A stretch of DNA of 45,314 bases. Origin: a virus. The DNA lies in IMG/VR virus record IMGVR_UViG_3300048837_002319, positions 1 to 45,314 of that record, one strand, 5' to 3'. The notes under the pieces are model-generated. The model was not told the DNA's origin and searched no databases. It saw only the letters and a program-made list of their open reading frames with translations. The position numbers were made by a program, and so were the translations under genes. Positions within the stretch are counted from its first letter, which is position 1. The number at the start of each line of letters is the position of its first letter. Positions 32,911-39,452 of the stretch are shown in pieces.

Positions 32911-33167
32911 GCCGCGGCTCCCTCTGGCTGGGCGCAGCTGGCGCGGAAGTCGGCCAGCAGGCCGCGGTCCTCGTCGTTGACCAGGTCCTCGGCCGACACG
33001 ACGCCGGCGGTGTAGCGGTGGATCTTCAGGGCGAGGCGAATTCCGGCGGGCTCGCCGTTCTCGATGCGCGAGAGATGCCCCTTGCCATTGGCCGAGAGGC
33101 CGAGCTGCAGCCCAAGCTGCTCCAGCGTGAGCGATTTCGACTCTCTGAAGGCCGTGAGGGACGCCAT
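32907..33167 (-). CDS. XRE-family (CI/Cro-like) regulator, leftward
   Basis: 86 residues from ATG 33167 (98 if the TTG at 33203 is used). A helix-turn-helix occupies about residues 8-45 (ESKSLTLEQLGLQLGLSANGKGHLSRIENGEPAGIRLALKI). The gene reads away from control region 33178-33230, whose operator half A overlaps its promoter. There is no normal ribosome site before 33167, so a leaderless or unusual start is possible. It probably represses or balances the rightward XRE gene. Confidence 0.75.
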   Translation of the reverse strand: MASLTAFRESKSLTLEQLGLQLGLSANGKGHLSRIENGEPAGIRLALKIHRYTAGVVSAEDLVNDEDRGLLADFRASCAQPEGAAA

Positions 33168-33177
33168 GCCCTCATTT

Positions 33178-33230
33178 GTTGCGTTAGACACAACACGAGT
33201 CAAGGCGCCTGTTGTTGTGTCTATGTGGGT
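33178..33230. promoter_or_regulatory. Divergent control region with paired operators
   Basis: Lies between the leftward and rightward XRE genes. It contains a perfect 11-bp inverted repeat, TAGACACAACA at 33185-33195 and TGTTGTGTCTA at 33213-33223, within a longer element beginning GTTGCGTTAGACACAACA at 33178. On the minus strand TTGACT (33198-33203) is a good -35 for the leftward gene, with the operator in the spacer. The region is a mirror copy of 34156-34208. Confidence 0.7.
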
Positions 33231-33265
33231 CGGCTTCCCGCCCCCTGTTGCGCAGGATCGGGCCG

Positions 33266-33631
33266 ATGACCAGAACGCGCCTCGAATTCGAGCCAGGGGA
33301 TCCCGATTGGTTCCTGAGAGAGTGGATGGCCAGCGCCGGCAAGAAGCAGGCTGACATCAGTCGCGACCTCAGCATGGACAGAGCGCGCGTCAGTAAGATC
33401 TTCAACGGAATGCAGCCGTACTCCCGGATCGACATCAATCGTTTGTCTGCCTGGCTTGAGATCGAGCCCTTCGAGCTGCTCATGCATCCCGACGAGGCCA
33501 TGGCCTACCGACAGCTTCGGGAGTCGGCGATCACCATCGCCGCCGAAGAGCACGGGCGCGCCTGGGACCCCACGCCGGTCAACGACGGCCCAACGGCGAC
33601 TCGCCGCCCCAGGAGGGCGCATGCCCGCTAA
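33266..33631 (+). CDS. XRE-family regulator, rightward
   Basis: 121 residues. Helix-turn-helix at about 15-50: GKKQADISRDLSMDRARVSKIFNGMQPYSRIDINRLSAWLEI. A helical tail follows and ends Arg-rich. AGGA lies about 9 bases before the ATG at 33266. It reads away from control region 33178-33230 in the opposite direction to the other XRE gene, the classic CI/Cro set-up; which one maintains lysogeny cannot be told. The next gene overlaps its stop. Confidence 0.8.
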   Translation: MTRTRLEFEPGDPDWFLREWMASAGKKQADISRDLSMDRARVSKIFNGMQPYSRIDINRLSAWLEIEPFELLMHPDEAMAYRQLRESAITIAAEEHGRAWDPTPVNDGPTATRRPRRAHAR

Positions 33632-33848
33632 AGAGATCGAGCGCTTCTTCGCGCGCACGCCCGATGGCGCGCTTCACACGGTCCTGCGCATGCAGAACGT
33701 GGCCAAGGGGCGCACCCAGTTGGACGGGCACACGCCGGAGGTCGGCGAGATGCCTTACCTGGTCACGACCGCCGGCGACAGGATCAACCTCGTCGACGAC
33801 GGGCGCATGGTGCTGGTCGCTTCAGGTCAGGTCCTGACCCGCGCCTAG
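33621..33848 (+). CDS. 75-residue hypothetical protein after rightward XRE
   Basis: AGGAGG lies 4 bases before the ATG. The protein looks like a small beta-rich domain (DGALHTVLRMQNVAK; GEMPYLVTTAGDRINLVDDGRMVLVASG). No family recognised. It overlaps the XRE gene by 11 bases and the convergent gene at 33822 by 27. Confidence 0.65.
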   Translation: MPAKEIERFFARTPDGALHTVLRMQNVAKGRTQLDGHTPEVGEMPYLVTTAGDRINLVDDGRMVLVASGQVLTRA

Positions 33849-34124
33849 CGGCGGCAGGTCGCACCGGTCGAAATGCATGATCATCGGGCCGGATACGTTG
33901 GCGTAGCGGCCAACGACGCAGAAGTCGCCCGGCGGATGGCCGTTCGAACTGAACCGCCACTCCCGGCGCGCCAGTAGCCGCAGCCCCTGACGCGACGGCG
34001 CCGGATAGCGGGCCCGCTCCCAGATCCTCGCGCCCGTCTCGTCCAGAGCCCGGGAAACCTCGAACTGATCCTCGTCGCCCGGGATCGTGGCAAAGGCCCA
34101 GTCGTCGCCGTTCAGCATCCGCAT
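33822..34124 (-). CDS. Hypothetical protein facing the rightward XRE unit
   Basis: 100 residues from ATG 34124, which has GAGGG about 8 bases upstream; an ATG at 34154 lies immediately next to operator C and would be leaderless. Sequence: strand-rich and polar (AFATIPGDEDQFEVSRALDETG; GDFCVVGRYANVSGP). Its 3' end overlaps the convergent gene by 27 bases, so the two transcripts could interfere. No function recognised. Confidence 0.55.
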   Translation of the reverse strand: MRMLNGDDWAFATIPGDEDQFEVSRALDETGARIWERARYPAPSRQGLRLLARREWRFSSNGHPPGDFCVVGRYANVSGPMIMHFDRCDLPPLGAGQDLT

Positions 34125-34155
34125 TTCGTCACCCTCAACTCTCGGCCAGTGCATG

Positions 34156-34208
34156 GTTGCGATAGATACAATAACACGCCTTGACAGAAAGGTTGTGTTA
34201 GTCGCAAC
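34156..34208. promoter_or_regulatory. Second divergent control region, mirror of 33178-33230
   Basis: Read on the minus strand it aligns with 33178-33230 at about 35 of 48 positions, sharing GTTGCG, ACACAAC, GTCAAGGCG and TGTT.TTGT.TCTAT. Operator C is 34156-34173 and operator D, GTTGTGTTAGTCGCAAC, is 34192-34208, an imperfect dyad. TTGACA at 34181-34186 is a consensus -35 for the rightward operon that begins at 34310. Confidence 0.7.
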
Positions 34209-34309
34209 ATTCGCCGTCCCATCGGGAGGCCGACCTCTGTCGCAGCCTGCCCCGTGAACGGCGGAGCCTCCCGTAGGCCTCCCGATGGGCGCTGCCCAGG
34301 GGGATCCGC

Positions 34310-34576
34310 ATGGCCGACGACACCAACCCGATCGAAGTCCTCAACACCACGGCCCAAGGCCAGCTGAAGTCCATCCTGGAGCGCATCGAGCGCCTCGAGG
34401 AAGACAAGGCCGGTGTCATGGCCGACCTCAAGGAGGTCTTCGCCGAGGCCAAGGGCAACGGCTTCGACGTCAAGATCATTCGCAAGGTGGTCCGCCTGCG
34501 CAAACAGGACCGGGCCAAGCGGCAGGAAGAGGAATCGCTGGTCGACCTCTACATGTCCGCCATCGGCGAGGTCTGA
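34310..34576 (+). CDS. gapR: GapR-family nucleoid-associated protein (DUF2312)
   Basis: 88 residues. Near-full-length match to the GapR pattern: VLNTTAQGQLKSILERIERLE then KEVFAEAKGNGFDVKIIRKVVRLRKQDRAKRQEEE. In Caulobacter GapR is an essential chromosome-binding protein that clamps overtwisted DNA ahead of polymerases and stimulates gyrase and topoisomerase IV. Phage copies are known in alphaproteobacterial phages. It is the first gene of the rightward operon, about 100 bases from control region 34156-34208, with GGGGGAT before its ATG. It may help phage DNA topology or compete with the host protein. Confidence 0.9.
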   Translation: MADDTNPIEVLNTTAQGQLKSILERIERLEEDKAGVMADLKEVFAEAKGNGFDVKIIRKVVRLRKQDRAKRQEEESLVDLYMSAIGEV

Positions 34577-34580
34577 CGCC

Positions 34581-34859
34581 ATGGCCGACCCCACGCCCAT
34601 TCCGTTCAGGCGCGCCGCGCTTGAAACGCCGGCCGCGCCCCCCGCTTCTGCGCCGCGGCCGGCGTCGACTGCCCCCGGATCCGCTTCGCCTGGTGAGCAG
34701 GATCCGGGGGACCTTGTCGCCTTCGTGCGCGGCCTGCCCGACACGGCGCGCGGCGCCTTCACCCCCTTCTTCACCGGCCTCGTGGTTGGCTGGATCCTGG
34801 GCTCGGTCAGCGTCGCGCTGGGCCTGGCCCTGGCCGTTTCAGCCGGAGCCTTCTCATGA
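34581..34859 (+). CDS. Small membrane protein 1 of 3
   Basis: 92 residues. A Pro/Ala-rich, disordered N-terminal half (1-45) precedes an amphipathic stretch and a membrane segment at about 64-88 (GLVVGWILGSVSVALGLALA). It starts 5 bases after GapR and overlaps the next gene. Function unknown; small membrane proteins here often act in superinfection exclusion. Confidence 0.6.
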   Translation: MADPTPIPFRRAALETPAAPPASAPRPASTAPGSASPGEQDPGDLVAFVRGLPDTARGAFTPFFTGLVVGWILGSVSVALGLALAVSAGAFS

Positions 34860-35086
34860 GCCGCGCGCCCGCCAGCTGGCGCGGTCTGCGCCTCGTCCAC
34901 CCCGCCCCGCCGGCGGCGGCGCCGTCCGTCGCCGAGGCGCCCGCCCCCGCCCCGGATCCCGCCAACGACGCCGGCCCGATCGTCTTCGACAGTCGCCCGT
35001 GGCGCATCATCCACGGCCTGGTCTCGGCCCTGATCGTTCTGGCCCCGATCCTGATGCTGCTCGCCATCGCGGGGTGGATCGGATGA
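34856..35086 (+). CDS. Small membrane protein 2 of 3
   Basis: 76 residues. Similar layout to its neighbours: a Pro/Ala-rich N-terminus to about 45, then a basic juxtamembrane RPWRIIHG and a membrane segment at about 54-75. Overlaps both neighbours by ATGA. The three are too diverged for homology to be asserted, but they share the plan of disordered start and C-terminal helix. Confidence 0.6.
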   Translation: MSRAPASWRGLRLVHPAPPAAAPSVAEAPAPAPDPANDAGPIVFDSRPWRIIHGLVSALIVLAPILMLLAIAGWIG

Positions 35087-35343
35087 CGCAGGCCCCGCGC
35101 CCCTCCCTTGGCATCGAGCTCGGCCTCGGCGGCGGCCGGCGGCGGCGGCTCGCATTGCCGCGCCCGGCCCGCGTCGCCGCCCTGGTGCTGGCCGCCGGCC
35201 TGCTCGCCTACCCCGCCTGCTTCGTGCTCGCCTACCTGATGTTCGCCATCCTGGGCCCGCTGGCGCCGGGCGGCGTCACCTTCTTCGCCATCGGCCCGAT
35301 CGGCGCGCTGCTGGCCTGGCTCGGCCGGGGGCTGGCGTCATGA
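35083..35343 (+). CDS. Small membrane protein 3 of 3
   Basis: 86 residues with an Arg/Gly-rich start (GGGRRRRLALPRPARV) and two membrane segments at about 28-51 and 62-83. Overlaps its neighbours by ATGA. The cluster of three may form one complex in the inner membrane. Function unknown. Confidence 0.6.
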   Translation: MTQAPRPSLGIELGLGGGRRRRLALPRPARVAALVLAAGLLAYPACFVLAYLMFAILGPLAPGGVTFFAIGPIGALLAWLGRGLAS

Positions 35344-35669
35344 GCCGCGCCGATCGCAAGGGCCAGCCGCAGTGGGACATCGTCCGCATCGGCCATCTCG
35401 AGACGCTGGCCGCCATGCGCGCCTGCGGCGATCTGAAGATCCTGAACCGGGCGGGTCAGCCCCTGGCCTGGGTGCCGGACGCCGCCGGCGCCGCGCCGAT
35501 CGCGCCGCTGGATCTGCCGACGACGCTGATCGACTTCGCGCGCTGGGCCCTGGTCTGCCGCGCCATCAGCGACGTCCATCCGCGCTGGTCCTCGGCCCGG
35601 GTCGTCGAGAACGCCGACAAGGTCGTCGTCGGCGCCATCACCCTCGACCGCGCGCTGGGCCTACGATGA
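35340..35669 (+). CDS. Hypothetical protein
   Basis: 109 residues. Starts SRADRKGQPQWDIVRIGHLETLAAMRACGDLKILNR; a helix-strand mix with no motif recognised. Near-conserved Trp/Arg pairs (FARWALVCRAISDVHPRW) suggest a folded domain. Overlaps both neighbours. Confidence 0.6.
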   Translation: MSRADRKGQPQWDIVRIGHLETLAAMRACGDLKILNRAGQPLAWVPDAAGAAPIAPLDLPTTLIDFARWALVCRAISDVHPRWSSARVVENADKVVVGAITLDRALGLR

Positions 35670-36052
35670 CCGCGCCCCGCCGCCTGTCCCAGGGCCCGGC
35701 CATCGCCGCCGGCCTACGCCCGTCAGAGGCCGAGACGCTCGTCCGCCTCTGGCTGATGAACGCCATCAGCAAGGGCACCGCCCGCCGCGGCGGCGCGCCT
35801 CTGGTCGACGCCGATCTGCAGGGCGCGCTGCAGGCGCGCGGCTTCGTCTACCGCGATCTCGCCGCCGCCGCCGATGGCGGCATCCGCCCGGTGTGGTGGG
35901 TCACCAGCGCCGGCGCAACCCTGGCCGCCGTTCTCGCCCACGACCCGGTGACCAAACTGCTCAGCGTTCCCACCGACTTCCTCGAGCCGGCGCAGGACGC
36001 GCTCGCTCTCCACCCCGCCAGCCAAGGAGAACTTCGGCATGAGCGACTCTGA
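35666..36052 (+). CDS. Hypothetical protein, possible winged helix
   Basis: 128 residues. The middle LQGALQARGFVYRDLAAAADGGIRPVWWVTSAGATLA resembles a winged-helix wing and C-terminal strand, like the gene at 39947. Not a confident family match. It overlaps the XRE gene start by 14 bases. Confidence 0.55.
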   Translation: MTAPRRLSQGPAIAAGLRPSEAETLVRLWLMNAISKGTARRGGAPLVDADLQGALQARGFVYRDLAAAADGGIRPVWWVTSAGATLAAVLAHDPVTKLLSVPTDFLEPAQDALALHPASQGELRHERL

Positions 36053-36485
36053 CCGCACCCCCCATCGCGTCGACCTGCACGTCGGCGCCAGGATCCGCGC
36101 CCGCCGCAAGCTGATGGGCGTCAGCCAGGAGGCCCTTGCCGGACACCTGGGCCTGACCTTCCAGCAGGTGCAGAAATACGAGCGCGGCGCCAACCGCGTC
36201 AGCGCCAGCAAGCTGTGGGAGATCGCCCGCGCCCTTCAGTGCAGCCTCGACGATTTCTTCGACGGCCTGGTCGACGAAGGCGGCGTGCCGGTCGAGATCG
36301 ACGACCGTCCCGATCCGCTGACCCAGCTCGGCGGCCTGACCGGCGGCCGCGACCTGGCCGTGGCCTACATCGCGCTTGGCCCGGAAGCCCGCCGCTCGCT
36401 GGTCAACGTCGCCGGCACGATCGTCGAAGCCACCCGGATCGCCGCCGGCGGACCTGTATCCGCCCACACGCTCGAGGCGGCCTGA
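36039..36485 (+). CDS. XRE-family regulator with C-terminal extension
   Basis: 148 residues. A textbook XRE helix-turn-helix at about 15-70: VGARIRARRKLMGVSQEALAGHLGLTFQQVQKYERGANRVSASKLWEIARAL. The VQKYERG.NRVSAS phrase is typical of alphaproteobacterial and prophage regulators. The C-terminus (about 95-145) is helical and may dimerise. It is a third XRE protein in the phage, within the rightward operon rather than the switch region, so may control later genes. Confidence 0.85.
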   Translation: MSDSDRTPHRVDLHVGARIRARRKLMGVSQEALAGHLGLTFQQVQKYERGANRVSASKLWEIARALQCSLDDFFDGLVDEGGVPVEIDDRPDPLTQLGGLTGGRDLAVAYIALGPEARRSLVNVAGTIVEATRIAAGGPVSAHTLEAA

Positions 36486-36721
36486 TGTCGGACGATGTCG
36501 AACCCCTTCGGGCGACGAAGCTTCGGGTCGCGCGCTGCGCGCACGGCACGGTGTTCGTCGAGCTCCTGGACGACGCCGGCGAGGTGTTCGCCTACGGCGC
36601 CGTCGATGCGGACACCGCTGATCGGGCGTCCTTCGCCCTCGCTGAGGCCGCGGCCGACGCACGGGCCGGCGCGCCCATACCGCCGCGACCTGACGGCAAG
36701 ACGCCGAAGTGGATGAACTGA
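36485..36721 (+). CDS. 78-residue hypothetical protein
   Basis: Start codon overlaps the XRE stop. Strand-rich centre (LRVARCAHGTVFVELLDDAGEVFAYGAVDADTADR) with a Pro-rich end and KTPKWMN at the C-terminus. No family recognised. Confidence 0.6.
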   Translation: MSDDVEPLRATKLRVARCAHGTVFVELLDDAGEVFAYGAVDADTADRASFALAEAAADARAGAPIPPRPDGKTPKWMN

Positions 36722-36984
36722 TGCCCGGGCCCGGTCTGAACTTCGCGCTCCTCGGGGGCCTGCCGGATGACGACGCGGCGCGCCTGACAGCGAAGGTCGG
36801 CCGGGACGATCCCGGTCTCGACGACCTGGTCGCCCGCGCCTGGTTGATGGGGGCTCGCGTCGCCATCAACCAGGCGCGCGGTCTGCGCACCTGCCGGGTC
36901 TGCGGGTGCCACGACACCCACGCCTGCCCGGAGGGCTGCGCCTGGGTCGGCCCCGATCTCTGCTCCGCCTGCGAAGGATCCTGA
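36721..36984 (+). CDS. Zinc-binding small protein
   Basis: 87 residues. The C-terminal half carries a Cys/His cluster CRVCGCHDTHACPEGCAWV then DLCSAC (Cys at about 58-84), a treble-clef-like metal site often found in phage zinc-finger proteins. The N-terminal half is helical. Probably binds nucleic acid or a protein; no substrate can be named. Confidence 0.7.
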   Translation: MPGPGLNFALLGGLPDDDAARLTAKVGRDDPGLDDLVARAWLMGARVAINQARGLRTCRVCGCHDTHACPEGCAWVGPDLCSACEGS

Positions 36985-36986
36985 CG

Positions 36987-37502
36987 ATGGCCACCCGCCA
37001 CGAGCTGAAGACCTGGCCGCCCTACTTCGCCGCCATCCGCGCCGGCACGAAGCGCTTCGAGCTGCGCAAGAACGACCGCGCCTTCCAGATTGGCGACACC
37101 CTGGTGCTGCGCGAATTCGACCCGGGTCCTGCTGCCTATACCGGCCAGGTCGAGGAACGGGTGATCGAGTACATCCTGGGCGAGGACGAGGCCATGTTCG
37201 GCTTCATCCACGGCTTCGTCGCCCTGGGCTTCGGCGCCACGCTCGAGACGGCCGGCGCCGTCGCCGGGGCGGCCGGCGATCTGACCCTCAGCGATCTGGC
37301 CCGCTGGCACGCCAGCCAGGCCGACAGCGCCGCCGCCCGGGCCGAGACCAACCGGCGCGTCGCGGCCTCAAACCCCCGCTTCGCCGCCGTCGCCGTCGCC
37401 GCCCAGGGCGAGGCCGACTTCCACGCCCAGGCCGCCGAGCTGCTGCGGCAGAGCCTTGCCGGCGTCACGGCCGGCGACGGCGATCAGGAGCAGGCGGCCT
37501 GA
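36987..37502 (+). CDS. DUF3850 (ASCH-like) domain protein with helical C-terminus
   Basis: 171 residues. HELKTWPPYFAAIRAGTKRFELRKNDRAFQIGDTLVLREFDPG at residues 5-47 matches DUF3850, an ASCH/PUA-like fold linked to RNA. Gene and family have been tied to nucleic-acid interaction, not to a proven reaction. The C-terminal ~85 residues are an Ala/Asp/Arg-rich helix. One of two ASCH-like proteins in the operon. Confidence 0.75.
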   Translation: MATRHELKTWPPYFAAIRAGTKRFELRKNDRAFQIGDTLVLREFDPGPAAYTGQVEERVIEYILGEDEAMFGFIHGFVALGFGATLETAGAVAGAAGDLTLSDLARWHASQADSAAARAETNRRVAASNPRFAAVAVAAQGEADFHAQAAELLRQSLAGVTAGDGDQEQAA

Positions 37503-37750
37503 TGGTCTGCGAGCGGGTCAAGATGCCGGGCGGCGGCTTCGCGATCGCCTGCGGCGTTCGCCGCAAGGCCAGGCTTTGCGCCTGCGGCAGCGGCCTGCCG
37601 GCGACCCGGCTTTGCGACTGGAAGGTCCCCGGCGGGACCTGCGACGCTGACCTCTGCGGAGGCTGCACCCACACCCCCGCGCCTGACAAGGATCTCTGTC
37701 CCGCCCACGCGGCCGAGTGGCAGGCGCGCCTCGCCCGGAGAACCGCATGA
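37502..37750 (+). CDS. Second Cys-rich zinc-binding protein
   Basis: 82 residues with nine cysteines and two histidines (CERVK; LCACGSGLP; TRLCDWKVPGGTCDADLCGGCTH; LCPAH). The spacing suits one or two zinc ribbons. The start at 37502 overlaps the previous stop. It may be a partner for the J-domain protein that follows. Confidence 0.65.
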   Translation: MVCERVKMPGGGFAIACGVRRKARLCACGSGLPATRLCDWKVPGGTCDADLCGGCTHTPAPDKDLCPAHAAEWQARLARRTA

Positions 37751-38370
37751 CCCAGGCCCATCCCCTCGCCTGGCCGGGCGGCTGGCCGCGCACGTCCTGG
37801 GTCGACCGCAAGGACGGCCGCAACGTCTTCAAGCGCAAGGACAACAGCGGCCGCTGGCCGCAGGTGGCGCCCTGGACCTTCGCCGCCGCGCGCGATGCGC
37901 TCCTCGAGGAGATCTGGAAGCACGGCACGCAGACCGTGGTCCTGTCGTCCAACTTTCAACCGGGCAAGCACGGCCCGGTCGAGGGCCGCAAGCGTCCGGA
38001 CGAGGAGGGGGTGGCCATCTACTTCCAGCGCGGCGGCAAGCCCTACGTCATGGCCTGCGACCGCTACCATGACGCCGAGGGCAACATGCGCTCGCTGACC
38101 CTCGCCCTCGAGGCGCTGCGCCAGCTCGAGCGGCACGGCGGCGGGGTCATGCTCGAGCGCGCCTTCGAAGGGTTCACGGCCCTGCCGGCGCCGAAGCAGC
38201 CGCACGAGATCCTGGGCATCCCCGCGAACGCCAGGTCCGAACAGATCCGCGCGGCCTGGCGCGAGAAGATCGCCGCCGCCCATCCCGACGCCGGCGGCAG
38301 CGAGGCCGCCGCGGCGGAGGTCAACGCCGCCAAGGATGCGATGATCCGGGCGCTGGGGCTGCTCTCATGA
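37747..38370 (+). CDS. J-domain protein
   Basis: 207 residues. The C-terminal ~55 residues are a J-domain: HEILGIPANARSEQIRAAWREKIAAAHPDAGGSEAAAAEVNAAKDAMI, with the HPD tripeptide that stimulates Hsp70 ATPase. The N-terminal 1-140 is a separate region with FKRKDNSGRWPQVAPWTFAAARDALLEEIW. A J-domain at the C-terminus is common in phage proteins. It may recruit host DnaK to disassemble or remodel a phage complex. Confidence 0.8.
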   Translation: MTQAHPLAWPGGWPRTSWVDRKDGRNVFKRKDNSGRWPQVAPWTFAAARDALLEEIWKHGTQTVVLSSNFQPGKHGPVEGRKRPDEEGVAIYFQRGGKPYVMACDRYHDAEGNMRSLTLALEALRQLERHGGGVMLERAFEGFTALPAPKQPHEILGIPANARSEQIRAAWREKIAAAHPDAGGSEAAAAEVNAAKDAMIRALGLLS

Positions 38371-38624
38371 CGCTCGCCCAGGCGCAGATCCTGCGCGAGC
38401 TCGCCGCCCAGGCCGCCGGCTGCGCCATCGCCGCCGCCGAAAAGGCCGCCATCCATCGCCGGCGCGCGGCCGATCATCCCGATCTGGACGCCGTCGTCGG
38501 CTACGCGCTCGACCAAGCCAAGAACCGCGACGCTGATCGCGACGTCTATCTCGCCCGCGAAGCCGCCCTGCTGGCCGGCGCCCGGGCTCTTGAAAGCCAG
38601 CACGCAGAGGAGAGGGCGGCATGA
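38367..38624 (+). CDS. 85-residue helical protein
   Basis: Starts in overlap with the J-domain gene (ATGA). Almost entirely helical and Ala-rich (AQILRELAAQAAGCAIAAAEKAAIHRRRAAD). No motif. It could be a short coiled-coil partner of the neighbouring repeat protein, from which it is separated by an ATGA overlap. Confidence 0.55.
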   Translation: MTLAQAQILRELAAQAAGCAIAAAEKAAIHRRRAADHPDLDAVVGYALDQAKNRDADRDVYLAREAALLAGARALESQHAEERAA

Positions 38625-39370
38625 CGACCGACTTCGACCATATCCTGAACTGGGAGCTGAAGAGCGGCTCCCACGACTTCCCGGGCCCGGACGGCGGCAC
38701 CTGCATCAATGAGGCGGCGATCGTCGCGGCGGGCTTCGAATACAAGTCGGTCATGAGCGCCAACGACTGCCCGCCGTGCTTCTCGCGGCCGCTGTCCTCG
38801 TTCGCCCTGATGCTCAACGACAGCATGCCGAACAATTTGCGGAACAAGCTGCTGAAGCCGTTCGTCACGCGCCTGGCCGGGACGGCCGATACGCCAGAGA
38901 TCGAGCGCGAGCGCATGACATTCATGATCGTTCAGATCGCCCGCCGCATGGTGGCCCCGGCCCTCGAGGGGCTGGCCGCGCCCTCGTTGGTGGCGCGCTG
39001 GAAGGCCTGCGAGACCCTTGAGGATGTGCGTGCCTGCGCCCGCGCCCTCGACCTCGACCTCGCCGTCGCCCGCGCCCGCGCCCGCGCCCGCGCCCTCGCC
39101 CTCGACCTCGACCTCGACCTCGACCTCGCCGTCGCCCGCGCCCGCGCCCGCGCCCTCGACCTCGACCTCGACCTCGACCTCGCCCTCGCCCTCGCCCTCG
39201 CCCTCGCCCGCGCCCTCGACCTCGACAAGTTCTGGGGAGAGGCGGTCGCGATTCTGGATGGCGCCATGGAGATCGGGCGTCAGGCCGAGCCGCTGGATAC
39301 CGCGCTGGTCCTTGAGCGCATGGACCAGATCCGGGTGCGGGCCGCCGAGCGCGTCGGCGCTCCCGTCTAG
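38621..39370 (+). CDS. Protein with a long (RA)n/(LD)n dipeptide tract
   Basis: 249 residues. The N-terminal ~138 residues form a folded region (NWELKSGSHDFPGPDGGTCINEAA; SANDCPPCFSRPLSSFALMLNDSMP; LAGTADTPEIERERM), a family usually followed by Ala-rich low-complexity repeats. Residues 140-202 are almost only Arg-Ala, Leu-Asp and Leu-Ala pairs, encoded by hexanucleotide repeats; then a normal C-terminal ~47 residues. The tract separates positive (RA) from negative (LD) blocks, so it could form a charged helix or self-associate. The ATG overlaps the previous stop. Function unknown. Confidence 0.75.
   Translation: MTTDFDHILNWELKSGSHDFPGPDGGTCINEAAIVAAGFEYKSVMSANDCPPCFSRPLSSFALMLNDSMPNNLRNKLLKPFVTRLAGTADTPEIERERMTFMIVQIARRMVAPALEGLAAPSLVARWKACETLEDVRACARALDLDLAVARARARARALALDLDLDLDLAVARARARALDLDLDLDLALALALALARALDLDKFWGEAVAILDGAMEIGRQAEPLDTALVLERMDQIRVRAAERVGAPV
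39038..39226 (+). repeat. Hexanucleotide repeat tract inside the coding region
   Basis: About 31 six-base units made of GCCCGC, CTCGAC and CTCGCC types, arranged as alternating blocks. A larger unit (LDLD..AVARARARA) occurs twice, suggesting block duplication. Every frame is open, so the tract length can change in steps of two residues without a frameshift. Slippage or recombination here would change dipeptide number. Confidence 0.85.
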
Positions 39371-39374
39371 AGCC

Positions 39375-39427
39375 GGGCGCGGCTCACCGGGCTCGTGGCC
39401 CGTGGTCTCGCGCGGTGAGCCGCGCCC
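39375..39427. other. 15-bp perfect inverted repeat
   Basis: GGGCGCGGCTCACCG (39375-39389) and its exact inverse (39413-39427) surround a 23-base loop, starting 5 bases after the repeat-protein stop and ending 25 bases before the ASCH gene start. Very stable as RNA. No T-run. It could terminate, attenuate or protect the transcript, or bind a dimeric protein on DNA. Confidence 0.55.
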
Positions 39428-39452
39428 CGACAACCTTCAACGCAGGTGCACG

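Noticed and set aside
31894-33015. A 373-codon plus-strand frame through the non-coding region into the XRE genes
   Set aside because: Low-complexity composition, no ribosome site, and it runs antisense across two better-supported genes.
33178-34208. Invertible DNA segment bounded by the mirrored control regions
   Set aside because: The copies are only about three-quarters identical and no invertase gene is adjacent; duplication of an operator region explains them more simply.
39038-39226. The short tandem units suggested a CRISPR-like or other repeat array
   Set aside because: Units are six bases with no spacers and lie in frame within a gene; there is no repeat-spacer pattern and no cas gene.
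38546-39433. Long open frames on both strands over the hexanucleotide tract (Glu-Val-Gly and Pro-Ser-Thr repeats)
   Set aside because: A six-base repeat without stops is open in every frame; the flanking folded domain and operon overlaps favour only the plus-strand frame at 38621.
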